DNA of 64,000 nt from Streptococcus suis (GTDB taxonomy: Bacteria > Bacillota > Bacilli > Lactobacillales > Streptococcaceae), in assembly GCF_017601095.1 (NCBI RefSeq), contig NZ_JAGFUX010000003.1:207910-271909 (forward strand), in the 5' to 3' direction. How positions within the stretch are numbered: the stretch's first letter is position 1; the number at the start of each line of letters is the position of its first letter. Under the pieces are notes generated by a model. That model saw only the letters and a program-made list of their open reading frames with translations, ran no database searches and had not been told where the DNA came from. The position numbers and the translations under genes were made by a program. Positions 28,611 through 40,367 of this stretch are shown in pieces.

Positions 28611-29056
28611 TTTATCTCCTTATTTAGTTGATATTCCATTTTTATTTCATTTCCATCCAAGCCAAGTGAAACAAAGCCTAGACTGGACATGATGGACCTC
28701 ATTTTATGATTGCCAACAACGTAGCTCGCCTGAATCGATTTACAATCAGCATCTGCTTTTGCCCGTCTCATAATCTGGCGCAGAGCTTCCTTACCATAGC
28801 CTTTTCCTTGCTGATGGTGATCAATCATCAGGCGCCAGATTAACCAATTCTCTCCCTCTTTTGACAAAAGGAGAAAGCCTACAACCTTATCTGCTGCCCA
28901 GATGGCGAGCGCTTCGAGTTGATTATACTCCCTGTAGAGCCAGGTTTGCGCCAATGAATAGAGATTCGGAGCAACCTTGCGTTGATCCTTCTCGTCAAGC
29001 GAAAGAGCAATCACCGCTTCAAAACTTTCATAATCTACTAGTTGTAATTTTATCAT
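28607..29056 (-). CDS. GNAT family N-acetyltransferase under T-box control
   Basis: The 149-residue protein resembles the spermidine/spermine-type GNAT group: [24 protein letters not shown] region ([20 protein letters not shown] in the sequence) with the acetyl-CoA loop QGKGYG, then [18 protein letters not shown]. The substrate is unknown. The ATG at 29056 begins 7 bases after the T-box terminator's U run; the nearest Shine-Dalgarno-like bases, GGAAG, lie 14 bases away inside the terminator stem. A TTG at 29080 is an alternative start. It overlaps ileS by 4 bp, which suggests coupled translation. Confidence 0.85.
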   Translation of the reverse strand: MIKLQLVDYESFEAVIALSLDEKDQRKVAPNLYSLAQTWLYREYNQLEALAIWAADKVVGFLLLSKEGENWLIWRLMIDHHQQGKGYGKEALRQIMRRAKADADCKSIQASYVVGNHKMRSIMSSLGFVSLGLDGNEIKMEYQLNKEIK

Positions 29057-29061
29057 ATGCA

Positions 29062-29281
29062 AATAAAAAACTTCCGTCAAAAAGGACGAAAGTTCGTGGT
29101 ACCACCTTTGTTCAGACAGAGTTTCCCCTGTCCCTCAATGCCCGTAACGTGAGCCCACGTTGGCTCTTACTGGATTCAGAACCAATTCTCTCAAGATGAT
29201 ACACTGATTGAAAGGGAATACAGGGCTTCCACCATCTCCTGCTCGCTTAACTTATTTCTATCAGGCTTGTTCTTGAACTAT
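29062..29281 (-). promoter_or_regulatory. T-box riboswitch leader (isoleucine type) of GNAT-ileS
   Basis: On the minus strand the T-box sequence GGTGGTACCACG (29095-29106) stands before a terminator made of AACTTTCGTC and GACGGAAGTT (10 pairs with one G-U) and six T (29063-29094). Upstream lies a stem I with the usual GGTGGAAGCC-like apical side and GAGAGAATTGG. An ATC (Ile) triplet occurs at 29195-29200 (ATCATC) at a plausible specifier position. Isoleucine is assigned from this and from ileS downstream. Confidence 0.88.
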
Positions 29282-29282
29282 T

Positions 29283-29987
29283 TTAGTTATACTCAATATC
29301 AATTTTGTCTGCCGCAGCAGCTTCGTCAGCTTCTAAAGCAGCTGCTTGACGTTTCAACTCAGCTACTTCTTCAGGAGACAATTGACGGGTTACATCCAAA
29401 CCATCTTCTTCTTGGATTTCAGTTTTCTCTTGTAAAGCTTTCTCTAACACTTCGCGGAAAGCTTCATCACTTGTTTGCAAGTAAGTCGCAGTTGGACGCA
29501 AGATTTCTTCCCAATCAGATGAGTTGATGATGGACAATTGACTCTCAACTGTTGATTTCAGACGTTGGTGGAAGATCCTTGTTTTATTTTTTAACTCTTC
29601 AGTTTCCACCGCTACTTTTTTAGCATTATCAGTTGCATTACGAAGAATTTCGTTAGCCTTGTCTTTTGCTTCATTGAGCAAGTTTTGAGCATCATAGTCT
29701 GCTTGTTTGATAATATTTGAGGCACGGTCTTCAGCTGCAACCTTTACTTTTTCAGCAGTATCTTGGGCTAAGAGAACTGATTGACTCAACGATTCTTTCA
29801 TTTCGTCAAAGTAAGCCAAACGCTCCTTCAAAGACTTGATTTCAGACTCTTGTTCATGTTTAGTACGAACCAAGTCTTCGTAGTCAACAGTAACCATATC
29901 CAAAAATTCATCAACTTCTTCTTGGTTGTAGCCACGGAACTTAGTTCCAAAGGTTCTATCTTTTATTTCTAATGATGTTAATGCCAT
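29283..29987 (-). CDS. divIVA: Cell division protein DivIVA
   Basis: The 234-residue coiled-coil protein marks poles and septum by binding curved membrane. The N-terminal membrane-targeting domain reads LTSLEIKDRTFGTKFRGYNQ with EEVDEFLDMV next, the classical DivIVA start. Long coiled coils follow (about 30-145), and the tail is Glu/Ala-rich (ELKRQAAALEADEAAAAD). It is the last gene of the ftsA-ftsZ-ylmE-sepF-yggT-ylmH-divIVA run; the ileS T-box begins within a few bases of its stop. Confidence 0.97.
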   Translation of the reverse strand: MALTSLEIKDRTFGTKFRGYNQEEVDEFLDMVTVDYEDLVRTKHEQESEIKSLKERLAYFDEMKESLSQSVLLAQDTAEKVKVAAEDRASNIIKQADYDAQNLLNEAKDKANEILRNATDNAKKVAVETEELKNKTRIFHQRLKSTVESQLSIINSSDWEEILRPTATYLQTSDEAFREVLEKALQEKTEIQEEDGLDVTRQLSPEEVAELKRQAAALEADEAAAADKIDIEYN

Positions 29988-29995
29988 AACTTCCC

Positions 29996-30790
29996 CTATT
30001 TCTTGAAAAATTCAATTTCTAATTTTATTTTACCTTGTTTTGAATATCCTAAAAAATTTCGAACTTCCACTCTCCCAAATGACCGAACGCTTATTAACTG
30101 ACCCTCTTGTACAGTTCGCGAAGCTTGTCCGACTGAAACATAATCCACTTTTACCTTCCCGGAATCAATCAGACTAGTAGCGAGCTGGCGAGACAGGTTA
30201 AAACTCGCTGCAACTATCTTATCCAGCCGCATACTGCTCACCAAGATTGTCTTGGTTTGGCCCTTTGGTTTCTCAACTCGATCTAAATCTGTCCAGGTTA
30301 GTTCTTTCCAATGTACCTTGGCCTTTGCAATTTTCTGCACTTCTGCCTCAATGGTGGAAACGAAACGTTTATCCACTAGAATAACCGCTCTGCCTTCTTC
30401 TACAAAAATGTCACCAAGTAACTCCCGCTTGATTCCTAAGCGATTCAAGAGTGTCCCTAGAATCTGCGCATGTGTCAATTGATGAAATTTTTCAGCGTAA
30501 GTCAACTCCAAGATGCTTATTTCAAAATCTGTTGTCTCCAACTGATAATATTCTGGAGCAACAATGCAACGACCATACTCTGTTCCTAGCATTTCTCTAG
30601 AAGAATAGACCGCCAATCCATGATAATTGGCTACATCACGTATTATTTTTTCTTGTCGTGAATGAACAAATTCCGTCAATCGAAATTGATAAGAATCCAC
30701 CACCCATTGTGCCAGGCTGGCTATCTTATCCAAATAGGCCCATTCATCTTTATTATAATGTTGGTAGACTTGGTGACGAGCTGAGGTCAT
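29996..30790 (-). CDS. ylmH: YlmH family RNA-binding protein (S4 domain)
   Basis: The 264-residue protein has a YlmH N-terminal domain (VYQHYNKDEWAYLDKIASLA; FLTEFVHSRQEKI-like start) and a C-terminal S4 domain (SSMRLDKIVAASFNLSRQLA, then SGKVKVDYV). YlmH relatives bind ribosomes and help rescue stalled nascent chains. The ATG at 30790 overlaps the yggT stop as ATGA; a longer upstream reading lies inside yggT and is rejected. Confidence 0.93.
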   Translation of the reverse strand: MTSARHQVYQHYNKDEWAYLDKIASLAQWVVDSYQFRLTEFVHSRQEKIIRDVANYHGLAVYSSREMLGTEYGRCIVAPEYYQLETTDFEISILELTYAEKFHQLTHAQILGTLLNRLGIKRELLGDIFVEEGRAVILVDKRFVSTIEAEVQKIAKAKVHWKELTWTDLDRVEKPKGQTKTILVSSMRLDKIVAASFNLSRQLATSLIDSGKVKVDYVSVGQASRTVQEGQLISVRSFGRVEVRNFLGYSKQGKIKLEIEFFKK

Positions 30791-31047
30791 AGAACAACCA
30801 ACCAATAATATAGAAAACGATAGGCCAGATTTAACACAACCATCACAATGAATATAGTCCAATCCAGGCCCATAAACTGCAGTCGTAAGTTTCGAAATGG
30901 AAGAAGAATTGGTCGAACCATCCAAATCACCAGTCGGCCAATAAAGGTATCATACAAACCAGGGATCCATGACATAAAGGCATAGGCCAATAAAATATAG
31001 GAATAAATTTCCAAAGCCTTTAAGAGGATGATAATGATTAAATCCAT
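30787..31047 (-). CDS. YggT/YlmG family membrane protein
   Basis: The 86-residue protein has two hydrophobic segments (IIIILLKALEIYSYILLAYAF and WTIFIVMVVLNLAYRFLYYW, the first shown in part) separated by the conserved LPFRNLRLQFMGLD-like motif of the YggT family. Its role in division or ion balance is not settled. It lies 3 bp after sepF and overlaps ylmH by 4 bp, matching the order seen in many Gram-positive division clusters. Confidence 0.92.
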   Translation of the reverse strand: MDLIIIILLKALEIYSYILLAYAFMSWIPGLYDTFIGRLVIWMVRPILLPFRNLRLQFMGLDWTIFIVMVVLNLAYRFLYYWLVVL

Positions 31048-31050
31048 GAT

Positions 31051-31626
31051 TTACCTTTTCATATCGAAATCATATTCCAGATCTGACTGACCTGACTGAT
31101 GGTTCGCATTTCGAATCTCTTCTATATTGACGGTCACATTTACTGGAGTCAATAACCACATAGAATTTGAAACTTTTTTGAGGTTTCCAGCCAAGACAGA
31201 ACGAGCACCGTCTAAGTAATCCAAACAACGACGAGCCTGTGGATCAGACATGTATTGGAAATCAATCAATATACTAGCATTTTCCAACAACAAGTTAACA
31301 ATTTCAGGTGCATCCTCATAACGTTTTGGATACTTGATGTCAATGGTTGTCTTCACCTCTACTGAATGACTATTGGATTTTAACTCCATTTGTCGATCGT
31401 TCAATCGTTGAATACTATTTTCCACTTTACGGGAAACTGGTTGTTCATCCGTACGCTGCTGCCCATTTTTTTCAGTCATGGTCGTTCGAGCTGATTGACT
31501 CGACGGAGCAAGACGCAGAGTAGGGGACTGCTTCACTTCTGATTGACGGACTTCTTCCCGATATAGATCGCTATCATCCATTTCAAAATAATTAAAAAAG
31601 TTTTTGAAGGTATCTTTTAATGCCAC
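31051..31626 (-). CDS. sepF: Cell division protein SepF
   Basis: SepF bundles FtsZ filaments and tethers them to the membrane. The 191-residue protein has the amphipathic N-terminus ([17 protein letters not shown]), a variable Gln/Ser/Arg-rich linker (about 25-100) and the C-terminal SepF fold ([49 protein letters not shown]). It lies 12 bp downstream of ylmE. Confidence 0.96.
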   Translation of the reverse strand: MALKDTFKNFFNYFEMDDSDLYREEVRQSEVKQSPTLRLAPSSQSARTTMTEKNGQQRTDEQPVSRKVENSIQRLNDRQMELKSNSHSVEVKTTIDIKYPKRYEDAPEIVNLLLENASILIDFQYMSDPQARRCLDYLDGARSVLAGNLKKVSNSMWLLTPVNVTVNIEEIRNANHQSGQSDLEYDFDMKR

Positions 31627-31638
31627 TTTTATCTTCTC

Positions 31639-32310
31639 CTATCTAAAAAATGCTGAACCGATCCGAACAAAAGTAGCTCCATTTTGAATGGCTTGTTCAA
31701 AATCACCGCTCATTCCCATGCTTAATTCTGTAAATGGCATATTGGGGATGTGCTTAGCAGCTAATGTCTGACAGATTTCAGAAGTCTTTGCAAATATTTT
31801 ATCCAATTCTTCTGAACTCGCATCAATCGGAGCCATTGTCATGAGACCAACTAAGCGAATGTTTTTTAATGTCTGTAGTTGGGAAATCACTTCATCCAAT
31901 TCTTCAGGAGCAAAACCGTGCTTGCTTTCTTCTCCTGAGATATTCACTTGCAAAAAACAATTGATTGTTTTTGTCGCACGCTTTTCAATCTCAGCAGCCA
32001 AAGAAAGGGAATCCAAGGCATGGAAGTAATCAACATAATTGATAACATCCTTTACCTTCCGACGCTGTAAACTGCCAATCAAATGCCAAACTAATCCATT
32101 CTCATGTAAAGTCTTATATTTCTCTAGGAATTTATCCACTCGATTCTCGCCGATATGGCAAATTCCTGCATCAATCAGTTCTTTAGCAATAGAGCTGTCC
32201 ACATATTTTGTGACAGCTATTACATTTACAGAATCTTTTGTACGATGGGCATGATGGCAAGCCCCTTCAATGCTTGCCATCACTTCATCATAATTACGTT
32301 TAATCGACAT
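31639..32310 (-). CDS. ylmE: YggS/YlmE family pyridoxal phosphate-binding protein
   Basis: The 223-residue protein belongs to the PLP homeostasis family. The cofactor Lys is in NVIAVTKYVD (about residue 33), with HLIGSLQRRKVKDV, LQVNISGEESKHGF and LSMGMSGDFEQAI as further family blocks. The start at 32310 lies 1 bp after the ftsZ stop; the longer frame would run inside ftsZ. No independent ribosome site is obvious, so translation is probably coupled to ftsZ. Confidence 0.94.
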   Translation of the reverse strand: MSIKRNYDEVMASIEGACHHAHRTKDSVNVIAVTKYVDSSIAKELIDAGICHIGENRVDKFLEKYKTLHENGLVWHLIGSLQRRKVKDVINYVDYFHALDSLSLAAEIEKRATKTINCFLQVNISGEESKHGFAPEELDEVISQLQTLKNIRLVGLMTMAPIDASSEELDKIFAKTSEICQTLAAKHIPNMPFTELSMGMSGDFEQAIQNGATFVRIGSAFFR

Positions 32311-32311
32311 C

Positions 32312-34946
<2,635 letters not shown>

Positions 34947-35020
34947 TCGATCAGTCCTCTCTTACTTTCAACTTTAACATTTTTAAATTCTATTTTTTTT
35001 GATAGAATTATTCATTTTTC

Positions 35021-35028
35021 ATTATACC
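35021..35028 (-). promoter_or_regulatory. Extended -10 promoter of ftsA
   Basis: TATAAT with upstream TGG reads on the minus strand in the 146 bp gap between divIB and ftsA. A hairpin of AATTCTAT/ATAGAATT lies between it and ftsA (34987-35009). Confidence 0.45.
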
Positions 35029-35092
35029 ATATTATATCTGAAAAAGGGCATTTTATTAGCTTATTTCTTGATTTCTTTTGATTTTTTCTAAC

Positions 35093-36139
35093 TCAAAGTG
35101 CATAGCTATAGACTCCCACTTCCATATCAATAACACTAGCTACTGTTAATTGAGGTGAAATAGTCAAATAATAGGGCAATTTGATGCTAATTTGTGATAG
35201 TGGTATGAGAACTTTGTTGCCATCGTACATGGTCAGTGTCAGCAAGTCCACTGTAGCTGTAGTTGGAGTCAAGTCAACCTGTTGGATATTGGTCAAGATT
35301 TTCTGGTCGATCTCATCCAATTGTATAGCAAGTTTCTTAATCATTTCTTTATCCGTCAAATTCATCAAGGTATAATCTGTCCCTAGGTTTTCTTCTGCAG
35401 TTTCAATTTCCGCAATTTTTCCACTTGAAAGAACCGAATAATAAGTGTTGTTTTGCTTGATATAGCCAACTTCCTTGTATTCTTCAATATCGATAGTAAA
35501 CTGGTTGGGAAATTGATACGAAATGCTTGCAGTTTTTACTAGGTTACTAGATTTTTCTACATTGGCTGCATAAGCATCTTTATGCAAAAGTGTTGTCAGA
35601 CTATAATCTTGATCTGAAATTAAACTATACTGCTTGACCATTTCTGCCGTCAGCAGGATTTGACCTGTCACTTTTAGCTGCTTTTGCTTACTCCAAGGAC
35701 TGATAAAATAGGCTGCTAACAATACCACACTAACAGCTACCAAGTAGATCGGAACGGCTTTGGCCCACGCTTTTCTAGGAATACTTACTTGGTCTTCTTT
35801 AACCTTTTTTTCTTTCTTAAAAAAAGAAGGCCGTTTTTTTCTCTGACCTTGGTCAGAATCCTTTTCCACTTCTTCTCTAACTGCTTCCAAGGATTGAGCC
35901 TGGCTAGCCAAATAGGCTTCGTGCTTTTCCCGCCAGGACTTTAGAAATTGACTAGCTTCCTCTTGGTGTTCGTCTTCTTCCGCAGTCTTCTGATCAGCCT
36001 CCTCAAGAACAACATCTTCAGTACTTTCCGGCTTCCCAGCTTCTTCAGAACCTTGTTCAACAGACTCTGTTTGCACCTCTTCTTCAAAAAGTATGCTTTC
36101 TTGTTCTTCCATTACCTTCTGGTCTTCTCTATCCTTCAT
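35093..36139 (-). CDS. divIB: Cell division protein DivIB/FtsQ
   Basis: DivIB recruits and regulates the septal peptidoglycan synthase complex with FtsL and DivIC. The 348-residue protein has an acidic cytosolic N-terminus (about 1-125), one membrane helix ([18 protein letters not shown], about 130-147) and an extracellular POTRA domain ([20 protein letters not shown]) followed by the beta domain. It overlaps murG by 11 bp and ends before the ftsA promoter, the murD-murG-divIB order of streptococci. Confidence 0.96.
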   Translation of the reverse strand: MKDREDQKVMEEQESILFEEEVQTESVEQGSEEAGKPESTEDVVLEEADQKTAEEDEHQEEASQFLKSWREKHEAYLASQAQSLEAVREEVEKDSDQGQRKKRPSFFKKEKKVKEDQVSIPRKAWAKAVPIYLVAVSVVLLAAYFISPWSKQKQLKVTGQILLTAEMVKQYSLISDQDYSLTTLLHKDAYAANVEKSSNLVKTASISYQFPNQFTIDIEEYKEVGYIKQNNTYYSVLSSGKIAEIETAEENLGTDYTLMNLTDKEMIKKLAIQLDEIDQKILTNIQQVDLTPTTATVDLLTLTMYDGNKVLIPLSQISIKLPYYLTISPQLTVASVIDMEVGVYSYAL

Positions 36140-37208
36140 ACCTAGACCTTCTTCCGATATCTGATTTCAAGCGCTCATAAAAGGCTTCCAAGGATTGAAT
36201 GTCGGTTGACTCTTCCATATTTTTCAGGAATAGATCTTTTTGTTGGAAAATTTCCTCCACCAAGCCTGGAAAACGTTCCATGGTCAAGTCTTCTTCTGAC
36301 CATTGTTTGGCATAACCTTTTTCTTCAAAATAGGCCGCATTTTCCAACTGATCACCTCGACTAGCTTGTTTTCCTAGTGGAACAATGGCATGCAGTTTTT
36401 GCCCTGCAACCAATTCAAAGAGGGTATTGGAACCACCTCTTGTCACCACCAAATCAGCTTGAGCCAACAAGGGAAAATAGAGGTCTGTCACATAGTCAAC
36501 CCTGTATAGATTATCGGACAATTCATTCAAATCCGAATGACCGGTTATGTTGATAATGTTATAGAGTTGTGTCAAGGCATTTTTTTCTGAACTGATAAAG
36601 TCATTAAAGACCTTGGCACCACCCGACCCACCGATGAATAGTAGAACAGGTTTTTCTTCATCAAAATGACGCAAAATATCCGGCAACTGAATCGGTGTCA
36701 CCTTGTTTGACTGAGCAACCTTTGTAACAGCCCCAACATGGACAACCTTTTCAAGACCAGCAGTTTGCTCAAAAGTAGAATACATGGTCGTTGCAAATTT
36801 ATAGGCGATCTTATTGGCCAAGCCCATGCTCAAATCTGATTCGTGAATAAAGACAGGAATCCCCAAGGAACGCGCTGCAATGACAGGCGGAACTGAGACA
36901 AAGCCACCTTTAGAGAAAAGTGCTTGCGGACGAACTTTTGCCATCACAAAGAGAGATTGGAGAATACCCCAACCAACCTTAAAAACATCCAAGGCATTTT
37001 GCCATGAAAAATACCGACGGAGCTTCCCAGTTGCAATCGGATGGAACTGGATATCCAAACCCGATTTAATAATTTGCTGGTATTCGATCCCAGCCGCATC
37101 ACCAATATAATGCACCTGCCAGCCATCTTCAATAAATTTTGGAATCAAGAGGAGATTAAGGGTCACATGGCCAACTGTTCCTCCTCCTGTAAAGATGATT
37201 TTCTTCAT
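36129..37208 (-). CDS. murG: UDP-N-acetylglucosamine-N-acetylmuramyl-pentapeptide transferase
   Basis: MurG adds GlcNAc to lipid I to give lipid II at the inner membrane face. The 359 residues show the N-terminal [20 protein letters not shown], the membrane-docking region, and the C-terminal glycosyltransferase block ([35 protein letters not shown]). The sequence type ([13 protein letters not shown]) is the lactobacillales form. Its start lies 1 bp after murD. Confidence 0.97.
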   Translation of the reverse strand: MKKIIFTGGGTVGHVTLNLLLIPKFIEDGWQVHYIGDAAGIEYQQIIKSGLDIQFHPIATGKLRRYFSWQNALDVFKVGWGILQSLFVMAKVRPQALFSKGGFVSVPPVIAARSLGIPVFIHESDLSMGLANKIAYKFATTMYSTFEQTAGLEKVVHVGAVTKVAQSNKVTPIQLPDILRHFDEEKPVLLFIGGSGGAKVFNDFISSEKNALTQLYNIINITGHSDLNELSDNLYRVDYVTDLYFPLLAQADLVVTRGGSNTLFELVAGQKLHAIVPLGKQASRGDQLENAAYFEEKGYAKQWSEEDLTMERFPGLVEEIFQQKDLFLKNMEESTDIQSLEAFYERLKSDIGRRSRYEG

Positions 37209-37209
37209 A

Positions 37210-38562
37210 TTATCCCTTCAATTCTTCTACTGCCTTGAGGAAGACCTCCCCACGCACCTCAAAATTATCATACATATCCCAACTTGCATTGGCAGGGCTT
37301 AAAAGAACTGTGTCACCTTGACTCGCCAAGGCAAATGCCTTATGAGTTGCATCTGCAACATCTTTTGCATCTGTATAAGCTACACCTGCCTTATCCGCCG
37401 CCCGTTTCACCCGTTCAGCCGACTGTCCAAGCACTACCATGTGCTTCAAGCCACGAATATCTGGCACCAAATCATCAAATTCATTGCCACGGTCTAAACC
37501 ACCAGCAATCAAGATAACCTGCGCATTATCAAAACCAGACAAGGCCATCTGAGTCGCCAAGATGTTGGTCGACTTACTATCATTATAGAAAGAGACGCCA
37601 GCGATTTCATCAACAAACTGCAGGCGGTGTTTGACACCACCAAAAGCAGCCAGACTATCACGAATGGCTTGATTATCAACACCAAGAGACTTGGCTACCG
37701 CAATCGTTGCCAAGGCATTTTCAATATTGTGTGAACCAGGCACACCGATCTGATCGGCATCCATGATCCATTCTCCCTTGAAGTAGAGCTTGCCATCCAA
37801 AAGATAGGCACCCTCCACCACTTCTTGGGTCGAAAACGGTAAGACTGTTGCCTTTGTTTCATGTGCCAATGCACGCGCCTCTTCCTGGTTAAAGTTCAAT
37901 ACTAAGATATTTTCCGATGTCATCTGACGTTGAATCATCCATTTGGCTGCCACATACTGGTCAAAACTGCCGTGATAATCCAAGTGACTTGCGATTAAAT
38001 TTGTGATGACTGCAATCTTAGGGAGGAATGACTCCGTTCCCATTAATTGGAAAGAAGACAGCTCCATCACCAGACAATCCTTGTCACGCGCCTCTTGAAC
38101 CACTTCTGAGGCAGGATAGCCAATATTGCCACACAATTTCGCAGATTGACCTCCCGCATTAAGAACTTCTGCAATCATGGTCGTTGTTGTTGTTTTCCCA
38201 TTTGACCCTGTGATGCCCACAATCGGCGCCTCAGAAACAAGATAAGCCAATTCAACCTCGGTCCAAACAGGTATCCCCTTGTCCAGGGCCTTCACCACCA
38301 TAGGATTGTCATAGCGGATACCAGGGTTTTTCACTAACAAGGCAAATTCTTCATCCAATAATTCCAAGGGATGGCTACCACAGATGACCCGAATCCCATC
38401 TTCCAATAAGGCCTGAGCCATCGGATTGTCTTCAAAAGGCTTACCGTCATTGACAGTTACGATTGCACCAAGGCGGTCTAATAACCGAGCCGCAGCCTCG
38501 CCAGATTTGGCCAAGCCCAATACCAAAACTTTTTTATTCTTAAAATCTTCAATCATTTTCAT
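37210..38562 (-). CDS. murD: UDP-N-acetylmuramoylalanine--D-glutamate ligase
   Basis: MurD adds D-Glu to the peptidoglycan precursor. The 450 residues carry the ATP loop [19 protein letters not shown], the N-terminal Rossmann region [23 protein letters not shown]-type substrate loops, FYNDSKSTN and [19 protein letters not shown]. The ATG at 38562 is used; a TTG one codon before it is unlikely. It is the first gene of murD-murG-divIB. Confidence 0.97.
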   Translation of the reverse strand: MKMIEDFKNKKVLVLGLAKSGEAAARLLDRLGAIVTVNDGKPFEDNPMAQALLEDGIRVICGSHPLELLDEEFALLVKNPGIRYDNPMVVKALDKGIPVWTEVELAYLVSEAPIVGITGSNGKTTTTTMIAEVLNAGGQSAKLCGNIGYPASEVVQEARDKDCLVMELSSFQLMGTESFLPKIAVITNLIASHLDYHGSFDQYVAAKWMIQRQMTSENILVLNFNQEEARALAHETKATVLPFSTQEVVEGAYLLDGKLYFKGEWIMDADQIGVPGSHNIENALATIAVAKSLGVDNQAIRDSLAAFGGVKHRLQFVDEIAGVSFYNDSKSTNILATQMALSGFDNAQVILIAGGLDRGNEFDDLVPDIRGLKHMVVLGQSAERVKRAADKAGVAYTDAKDVADATHKAFALASQGDTVLLSPANASWDMYDNFEVRGEVFLKAVEELKG

Positions 38563-38590
38563 CAATAGATACCATTCTTTCTAACTTACT

Positions 38591-38619
38591 ATTTTACATG
38601 GAAAATCCCCCATTTTCAA
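38591..38619 (-). promoter_or_regulatory. Promoter of murD-murG-divIB
   Basis: TTGAAA (38614-38619), 17 bp spacer, TAAAAT (38591-38596) on the minus strand, 29 bp before the start codon. It is divergent from the mechanosensitive channel gene. Confidence 0.65.
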
Positions 38620-38748
38620 GCCAGAGCGGTCACTTTCAAACTTCTTAAACTATTTTTTTAGAATTATTACAAAATGGAGTCATCTTCTTTGCTATTCTAT
38701 TATAAACATGTTAGACTACGAGTGAAAAATATATAAAGGAGTGTCATT

Positions 38749-39951
38749 ATGACAAATATTCTTGAAACCCTTTTCTTGCCACTTGTTTCTGCCTTGCCAG
38801 GATTCGTGAGCATGTTGATTCTCTTGGTGATTGCCTTTGTGCTCGCTAGCTTCTTGCGCAAGCTCACCTTCACTGGCCTCAATAAAATCCAGTTTGCTGA
38901 CAAACTGCACAAATGGGGCGTTATCAAACAAGAAGACGACGGTAAAGGAGTCATTAAAAATCTCGGTCAGTTGGTTTACTTCCTGGTCATCCTCTTCTTC
39001 CTTCCATCCATTCTTTCTGGTTTGAATATCAGCTCAACAGTTGATCCAATTGCCAGCATGTTCCAAAAATTCTTTGCCTTCATTCCAAACTTGATTGCAG
39101 CAGGCTTGATCCTCTTCGTCGGAACCTTCTTCTGCAACTTTATCAAGAGCCTCTTGGTTGTTTTCTTGGAACGCCTCGATATCGATACTTGGTATGCAAA
39201 AGTTACTGGACAAGAGAAACTTCCTATTGACACCAAACAACTAATTTCCGTTTTGGCAACCGTTGTTTATGTCTTGGTCTTCATCCCAATCTTGACCTTG
39301 GCTTTGGAAACACTTGGTATTACAAGCATCTCTCAACCAATCGTTACAATTTTAAACCAAGTAATCGGTGCTCTTCCAAGTGTCTTGGTTGCACTTGTCT
39401 TGATTGCACTTGGTAGCTTTATCTCTAAATTAATCGGCAACCTCTTGGAAAATCTCCTTGAAACTGCCGGCATCAATACATACTCTAAATACCTAACAAA
39501 CAAGGAAGACACCAACTTCCAACTTTCAGCAGTCATTGCACAAGTAGTACGTGCCATTATCATCATCTTCTTCTTTGTACAAGCGATCCAAGTCTTGAAC
39601 CTTCAAGTCTTCAACTCAGTTGGTACTGCAATTCTTGCTTACCTTCCATCTTTAATCAGCGCTATCGCTATCGTTGTCTTGGCAGTAATTGGCGGAAACA
39701 TCTTGTCAAGTTTCCTAAACAAGGTAACAAACAACGCCTTCCTAGCAGGTTTGGTCCGTTACGGCATCCTTGTCTTGGCGGTCTTTATGGCACTTGACCA
39801 ATTGAAATTTGCACAAAATATCGTGCAATCAACCTTTACAATTGTTCTTGGAGCATTTGCAGTAGCCTTCGCCCTTGCATTTGGTCTTGGCGGTCGGGAC
39901 TTCGCTGCAAAACAATTGGAAAAATTGGACAAAAAAATTGATAAAGAATAG
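38749..39951 (+). CDS. Mechanosensitive ion channel family protein (MscS-related, TM-helix repeats)
   Basis: This 400-residue membrane protein has repeated hydrophobic segments, each opening with a conserved pattern: LPGFVSMLILLVIAFVLASF, PNLIAAGLILFVGTFFCNFI, PSVLVALVLIALGSFISKLI and PSLISAIAIVVLAVIGGNIL. These are the conserved TM-helix units found in MscS-related channels. The end FGLGGRDFAAKQLEKLDKKI resembles the pore-proximal GxGG region of that group, but there is no large cytosolic MscS beta domain, so gating by tension is inferred. AAAGGAGTGTC precedes the ATG. It is monocistronic. Confidence 0.88.
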   Translation: MTNILETLFLPLVSALPGFVSMLILLVIAFVLASFLRKLTFTGLNKIQFADKLHKWGVIKQEDDGKGVIKNLGQLVYFLVILFFLPSILSGLNISSTVDPIASMFQKFFAFIPNLIAAGLILFVGTFFCNFIKSLLVVFLERLDIDTWYAKVTGQEKLPIDTKQLISVLATVVYVLVFIPILTLALETLGITSISQPIVTILNQVIGALPSVLVALVLIALGSFISKLIGNLLENLLETAGINTYSKYLTNKEDTNFQLSAVIAQVVRAIIIIFFFVQAIQVLNLQVFNSVGTAILAYLPSLISAIAIVVLAVIGGNILSSFLNKVTNNAFLAGLVRYGILVLAVFMALDQLKFAQNIVQSTFTIVLGAFAVAFALAFGLGGRDFAAKQLEKLDKKIDKE

Positions 39952-39997
39952 ATTCAAAGTCGATTCACAAAAAGCCCAAACCTAATAAGGTAAATCC

Positions 39998-40032
39998 AAA
40001 AGAGTCTGGATTCAATCTCCAGACTCTTTTTT
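39998..40032. terminator. Bidirectional terminator after the channel gene
   Basis: AAAGAGTCTGG and CCAGACTCTTT pair around nine bases, followed by TTTT. It is strong on the plus strand and usable on the minus strand. Confidence 0.85.
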
Positions 40033-40047
40033 GAATATTCGCCAAAT

Positions 40048-40070
40048 GAAAAAGAGCCAACTGGCTCTTT
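40048..40070 (-). terminator. Terminator of the DUF3165 gene
   Basis: AAAGAGCC and GGCTCTTT pair around AACT/AGTT and touch the DUF3165 stop codon; T-rich tails occur on both sides. Confidence 0.7.
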
Positions 40071-40344
40071 ATTTTTTTTGTAATCGCCGAATGGATAGGC
40101 GCTTTTTAGGTCTATCCAAATGATAGATGTCGCGCATCGCAAGGAGGCCCAAGATTACCATAGCTATTCCTAACCAAACTTCTAGAGGAACCTCCAAAAT
40201 CTTTAGAAATCCTAAAAGGAGGGCGGCGAACAAAATGACAATGAGGAAGACCGCAATCAACACATTCATGGTCCCCTTGATATTATTCGGCGCTACAAAT
40301 AGATAGAAGAGTACCAAGATAATGGCTATAATCAAGTAAAACAT
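40069..40344 (-). CDS. DUF3165 family small membrane protein
   Basis: The 91-residue protein has two or three hydrophobic stretches (FYLIIAIILVLFYLFVA, then MNVLIAVFLIVILFAALLLG, then LGIAMVILGLLAM) and a basic tail (RPKKRLSIRRLQKK). This is the layout of the streptococcal DUF3165 family, whose function is unknown. It lies 23 bp downstream of typA and is probably co-transcribed with it; GAGGAAT precedes the ATG. Confidence 0.82.
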   Translation of the reverse strand: MFYLIIAIILVLFYLFVAPNNIKGTMNVLIAVFLIVILFAALLLGFLKILEVPLEVWLGIAMVILGLLAMRDIYHLDRPKKRLSIRRLQKK

Positions 40345-40367
40345 GATTCCTCCTTGTGTGCGTCAGC

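Noticed and set aside
29996..30925. Longer 309-codon reading of ylmH
   Set aside because: The added N-terminus lies within yggT in another frame; the ATG at 30790 overlaps the yggT stop as ATGA and gives the family N-terminus.
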